This document shows positions 61,177-64,000 of a stretch of 64,000 bases of DNA, piece after piece. Origin of the DNA: Bacillota bacterium. GTDB taxonomy: Bacteria > Bacillota > Clostridia > Saccharofermentanales > Fastidiosipilaceae. Each line of letters starts with the position of its first letter. Position 1 is the first letter of the stretch. The notes under the pieces are model-generated. The model was not told the origin of the DNA, searched no databases, and saw only the letters and a program-made list of their open reading frames with translations. The DNA lies in NCBI GenBank assembly GCA_030057555.1, contig JASGUU010000064.1, forward strand, positions 26,645-90,644, read 5' to 3'. The translations under genes were made by a program, and so were the position numbers.

Positions 61177-62618
61177 GCGAGTTCGATGGCAAGCACGTTG
61201 CGGTAGGGGGTCGGCAGGCGCCCGGGCAGTTCAACGGTCAGGATACCTGCAAAGCTCTGCCAGCGGCAGTCGCCCGCACCCAGGAGGCGGACGGCGGCGA
61301 TGTCTTTGCCTCGGAAGCTCTGCAGCACCAGCGCCCGGCCCTCGGGCTCGCCCATGACGAAGGCATAGACCGTCGAGCCGCGGCAGGTGAAGCGGAAGTC
61401 CGTCTCCGTCCAGGCGACCTCATCCTCGCGGAAGCCCTCAATGAGTACGGTAGAGGGGCCCTCACCGTAGCGCTCCCAGGGTCTCGTGCCGTGAATCGCC
61501 TCGCCGGCGATACGGAACCAACCGGCCAGCTCCTCGAGTAGCCAGCGCGTCTCGGCGTCGATGCTGCCGTCGGGTTTCTGCAGCACGTTCAACAGCAGGG
61601 TGCCGTTTTTTGACACCACATCGATCAGGATATCGATGACATGGCCCGGGGTCTTGAAGCGCTGGCGGACGTCATAGAACCAGTTGCCGATGCAGGTGTC
61701 GGTCTGCCAGGGACTCGAGGCGATGTCCGGCAGCTGGCTCTTCTCGATGTCGAGGACGCCGACTGAGTGGATCCGGGCACGGGGGTCCTTCTGCGTATAG
61801 ACCGCCTGATTGCTGCCGTGGCGCCTGATGGAGTCGTTGTAGAAACAGGAGACCGCCTCGAGGCCGTAGCGGAAGTCGGGCGCGCCGGGCTCGTCCTCAC
61901 GGATGCGGCCGAAGGGCAGGGCGCCGTCCGTGTAGAGCAGGTCAGGATGGAAGCGGTCTATGAGCTCGTGCATGACGTCAAGCCAGAAGCTGCGGAAGCG
62001 CTCGTTCTTCGTGTACCAGGGATCGACGTGGCGCATGTCGGGTGCAACGTGTTCTTCGTTCGGGTGATAGAAATCGCGGCGCCCGGGCCACGTGCCGTCG
62101 TAGGGGACACCGGCAAAGGGGCCGGTGCGGTCGTGGCCCTTCGTCACCGCCCACCAGGAGAAGGAGGCGCCGAGGTGCTCGCTGAGGCCGAAGGGGAGAT
62201 TCTCGGCCCGGGCAGCCTGCTGCCATTCGGCGCAGATGTCGCGCCCCGGTCCGATGCGCACGGAGTTGTAGGGATGAAGAGCCGAGTCGTAGTTGAAGAA
62301 GTGGTCGTGGTGCGTCGCCTGGGCCACGAAGTAGCGCGCGCCGGCGCGGCGGTAGAGCGACATCAGTTCGGCGGGGTCCCAGTTTTCCGCCCGCCAGAGT
62401 CCGCAGAGGTCGAGATAGCCGAACTCCGAGGGATGGCCGTAGTGGCGCAGGTGGTAGAGGTACTGGTCGGAGCCCTCGAGGTACATGTTGCGGGCGTACC
62501 AGTCACCGTACATCGGGACGGACTGGGGTCCCCAGTGGCTCCAGATGCCGAACTTGGCGTCGCGGAACCAGTCGGGGCAGACATAGTGGCTGAGCGATTC
62601 AAAGGATGGCTGGAACAT
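61173..62618 (-). CDS. Alpha-L-fucosidase, GH29 family (481 aa)
   Basis: Removes terminal L-fucose from glycans. GH29 features include WFRDAKFGIWSHWGPQSVP, WYARNMYLEGS, the acidic/His-rich QATHHDHFFNYDS, and the nucleophile region DLLYTDGALPF with candidate Asp in YTDG. A small beta domain ends the protein. No signal peptide is present, so it acts on imported oligosaccharides. The ribosome binding site GAGG lies 8 bp before the ATG. It is the first gene of the operon fucosidase, URO-D, URO-D, Tet-like GTPase. Confidence 0.9.
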   Translation of the reverse strand: MFQPSFESLSHYVCPDWFRDAKFGIWSHWGPQSVPMYGDWYARNMYLEGSDQYLYHLRHYGHPSEFGYLDLCGLWRAENWDPAELMSLYRRAGARYFVAQATHHDHFFNYDSALHPYNSVRIGPGRDICAEWQQAARAENLPFGLSEHLGASFSWWAVTKGHDRTGPFAGVPYDGTWPGRRDFYHPNEEHVAPDMRHVDPWYTKNERFRSFWLDVMHELIDRFHPDLLYTDGALPFGRIREDEPGAPDFRYGLEAVSCFYNDSIRRHGSNQAVYTQKDPRARIHSVGVLDIEKSQLPDIASSPWQTDTCIGNWFYDVRQRFKTPGHVIDILIDVVSKNGTLLLNVLQKPDGSIDAETRWLLEELAGWFRIAGEAIHGTRPWERYGEGPSTVLIEGFREDEVAWTETDFRFTCRGSTVYAFVMGEPEGRALVLQSFRGKDIAAVRLLGAGDCRWQSFAGILTVELPGRLPTPYRNVLAIELA

Positions 62619-62692
62619 GGGTAGCGCCTCGCTTCTATGAGTGTGCTTGCTGTCGGGCTGCTGCGGATGATACCGGCTTGCTGCCGTGCTGA

Positions 62693-63697
62693 TCAGCTGT
62701 CTGTCTGGTCCCAGAGAACGCGCCAGTCGGAGGCGCCCGGCCAGAGGAAGACCTGGCCCTTGATCAGGCGGCAGTTGGCGTCGGCCGCGGCGATCCTGTG
62801 CATCTCGGCAGCGGAGAGGGGCTCCATATCGAGGACGGCGAGATTCGCCTGGATATGGGCGGGATTCGTCGAGAGCGGGATCGGGATCTGGCCGCGCGTT
62901 ATGGCCCAGAGCAGGGCGACCGTGGCCGGGTGGACCCCGCGCTCCGCGGCGATGGCGCGGATGACCGGCATCTCGAGGACGTTGACGTCCTCCGGTGTGG
63001 TGTCACGCTCGGGCCGCGACGGAGAGCCGAGGGGCGCATAGCCGACGGGCTGTATGCCGCGCTCACGCGCATATTCGAAGAGTCCGGGCTGCTGAAAGGC
63101 CGGGTGCAGCTCCATCTCGATGAGTTCAGGCCGGATGCGGATACGGGGCAGGATCCGCTCGAGCTTCGCCACGGTCATGTTCGACATGCCCAGCTGGCGG
63201 ACCAGCCCTGCGTCGTGCATCGTTTCGAGCGCGGCCCAGGTCTCGAGGAACTCTTCGAGGATAAAGGGGTGGGAGTCGGGATTGCGGTCATCGGGGCGGG
63301 CAAAGGGCGCGTGATAGTTGCGGAAGGGCCAGTGGATGAAGCAGGCATCGAGGTATTTACAGCCCAGATCGGTGATGCTCTGTCGGACGGAGCGCTGGAC
63401 GGCGGCGGGGGCGTGGGCGTCGTTCCAGACCTTCGACATGAGGTAGAGCTCCCCGCGGGCGAGGCCCAGTTCAGGTAGCGTCCGGGCGATGGCGGCGCCG
63501 ATCTCCCTCTCGTTGCCATAGACGGCGGCGCAGTCGATGAGGCGGTAGCCGGCGCGGATCGCCGTCGCGACCGCCGCGGCCATGTCGTCGTGGCCGATGT
63601 GATCGGAGCCGAAAGTGCCGAAGCCGATGGCCGGGATTCTGGTGCCTGAGCGCAGCGTCCGTGAGTGGCTGTGAGCAGGATCGTTCACTTTGGTCAC
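62693..63697 (-). CDS. Aldo/keto reductase (334 aa)
   Basis: NAD(P)H-dependent oxidoreductase with a TIM barrel. The tetrad is visible: Asp in RLIDCAAVYGNE with Tyr of VYGNE, Lys in YLMSKVWND, and His in ACFIHWPF. Cofactor-binding LGMSNMTVAKL and PIPLSTNP are typical. The start is GTG 63697, set by AAGGAGGT 9 bp upstream; longer open sequence upstream has no ribosome binding site. It precedes the fucosidase operon by 74 bp on the same strand and may feed into it. The substrate is probably a sugar or keto acid; not determinable. Confidence 0.88.
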   Translation of the reverse strand: MTKVNDPAHSHSRTLRSGTRIPAIGFGTFGSDHIGHDDMAAAVATAIRAGYRLIDCAAVYGNEREIGAAIARTLPELGLARGELYLMSKVWNDAHAPAAVQRSVRQSITDLGCKYLDACFIHWPFRNYHAPFARPDDRNPDSHPFILEEFLETWAALETMHDAGLVRQLGMSNMTVAKLERILPRIRIRPELIEMELHPAFQQPGLFEYARERGIQPVGYAPLGSPSRPERDTTPEDVNVLEMPVIRAIAAERGVHPATVALLWAITRGQIPIPLSTNPAHIQANLAVLDMEPLSAAEMHRIAAADANCRLIKGQVFLWPGASDWRVLWDQTDS

Positions 63698-63743
63698 CGG
63701 TGTCTGACCTCCTTCTATGGCTGCAGGGTTCGGATGATAGTTT

Positions 63744-63758
63744 CTAAACAAACTTTAG
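63744..63758. promoter_or_regulatory. Small inverted repeat upstream of the aldo/keto reductase
   Basis: CTAAA and TTTAG flank CAAAC, with the -10-like TATGCT (minus strand) next to it at 63758-63763. It may be an operator controlling the reductase and the fucosidase operon. Confidence 0.4.
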
Positions 63759-63810
63759 CATAGCCGGGCGCAGATAGAACAAGGGATTTCAGCACATGTA
63801 CAAACACCAC

Positions 63811-63838
63811 TTGCATTCCTCCACAGACCGTGTATAAT
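63811..63838 (+). promoter_or_regulatory. clpB: clpB promoter
   Basis: TTGCAT (63811-63816) and consensus TATAAT (63833-63838) with 16-bp spacing, about 69 bp before the clpB start. Confidence 0.85.
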
Positions 63839-63844
63839 AACTAA

Positions 63845-63861
63845 AGTCAAAGATAGTCAAA
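63845..63861 (+). promoter_or_regulatory. CtsR operator
   Basis: AGTCAAAGATAGTCAAA is a full match to the CtsR heptad repeat (RGTCAAA-NAN-RGTCAAA). It lies just after the -10 box, over the expected transcription start. A third partial repeat (GGCAAAG) follows. Heat-shock derepression is expected. Confidence 0.92.
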
Positions 63862-63906
63862 GGCAAAGACAATAATCAAATAGAATACGAAAGGTGGTGG
63901 CTGGAG

Positions 63907-64000
63907 ATGAGACTTGACAGATATACGGAACCGACCCTGAATGCACTGCGCAGTGCCCAGGAGGAGGCGATTCGCCGCGGCAATCCCGAGCTGCAGGATT
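63907..64000 (+). CDS. clpB: ClpB disaggregase, N-terminal fragment cut by window end
   Basis: The first 31 codons (MRLDRYTEPTLNALR then AQEEAIRRGNPELQD) match the N-terminal ClpN repeat of ClpB, the AAA+ chaperone that extracts proteins from aggregates. The CtsR operator upstream supports a Clp gene. GGAG lies next to the ATG, and AAAGGTGG further upstream is the likelier ribosome binding site. ClpC is less likely because the opening Q-N-M pattern of ClpC is absent. The gene continues beyond the window. Confidence 0.8.
   Translation, partial: MRLDRYTEPTLNALRSAQEEAIRRGNPELQD

Overview
This window looks like the chromosome of a GC-rich member of the Bacillota (Clostridia-like). The evidence is a perfect CtsR operator in front of clpB (63845-63861), a tetrahydrofolate riboswitch in front of an ECF folate transporter gene (29134-29235), a compact clostridial-type Tad locus with an FHA protein, frequent AGGAGG-like ribosome binding sites, and many 4-bp start/stop overlaps. 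It is mostly GC-rich coding sequence, with lower-GC accessory DNA around 19.5-26 kb and a short AT-rich island at 10.3-10.66 kb. I see no rRNA, CRISPR array, integrase or transposase.

Layout. 0-6 kb (+): Tad/Flp pilus-type genes (TadZ-position protein, CpaF ATPase, fused TadB-TadC, Flp1-like pilin, FHA protein). 6-10 kb (-): THUMP RNA methyltransferase, nucleotidyltransferase-ProA fusion, upp. 10.7-13.7 kb (+): HTH protein, Fpg fused to a lactonase-like beta-propeller, a small DUF3006 protein, then tRNA-Gln. 14.5-19.3 kb (+): carAB behind a cluster of ATGCA/TGCAT repeats that may be ArgR sites, then tRNA-Val. 19.7-27.2 kb: accessory genes (membrane protein, secreted protein, esterase, S41 protease, AGE epimerase, SGNH hydrolase). 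27.3-33.8 kb: DUF1836 regulator, folT with riboswitch, an OmpR/histidine kinase pair, mntP. 34-36.8 kb (+): TrpXYZ-like ABC transporter. 36.7-41 kb (-): ilvA followed by two unknown membrane-anchored helical-repeat proteins. 41.3-50 kb: tagaturonate epimerase family, an HTH-membrane protein, and an operon of nucleotidyltransferase/GHMP-kinase fusion, pdxY and a HAD phosphatase. 50.2-54 kb (+): membrane protein, PHP protein, PhnX-PhnW fusion. 54.4-63.7 kb (-): clan-A glycoside hydrolase, then an operon of alpha-L-fucosidase, two URO-D proteins and a Tet(M)-like GTPase, and an aldo/keto reductase. clpB starts at the right edge.

Three things stand out. First, there are several uncatalogued repeat families in gene-poor gaps, mostly between convergent genes: a ~400-bp dispersed element in three copies plus fragments, a ~71-bp tandem hairpin array at two loci in opposite orientation, a ~170-bp element in two copies, and a different 70-bp hairpin repeat. 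Second, there are many gene fusions (TadB-TadC, NTP transferase-ProA, Fpg-lactonase, NTP transferase-GHMP kinase, PhnX-PhnW). Third, two enzymes lack key catalytic parts: CarA has Asp in place of the glutaminase nucleophile Cys, and the PhnX half of PhnX-PhnW lacks the cap region that normally carries the Schiff-base lysine.
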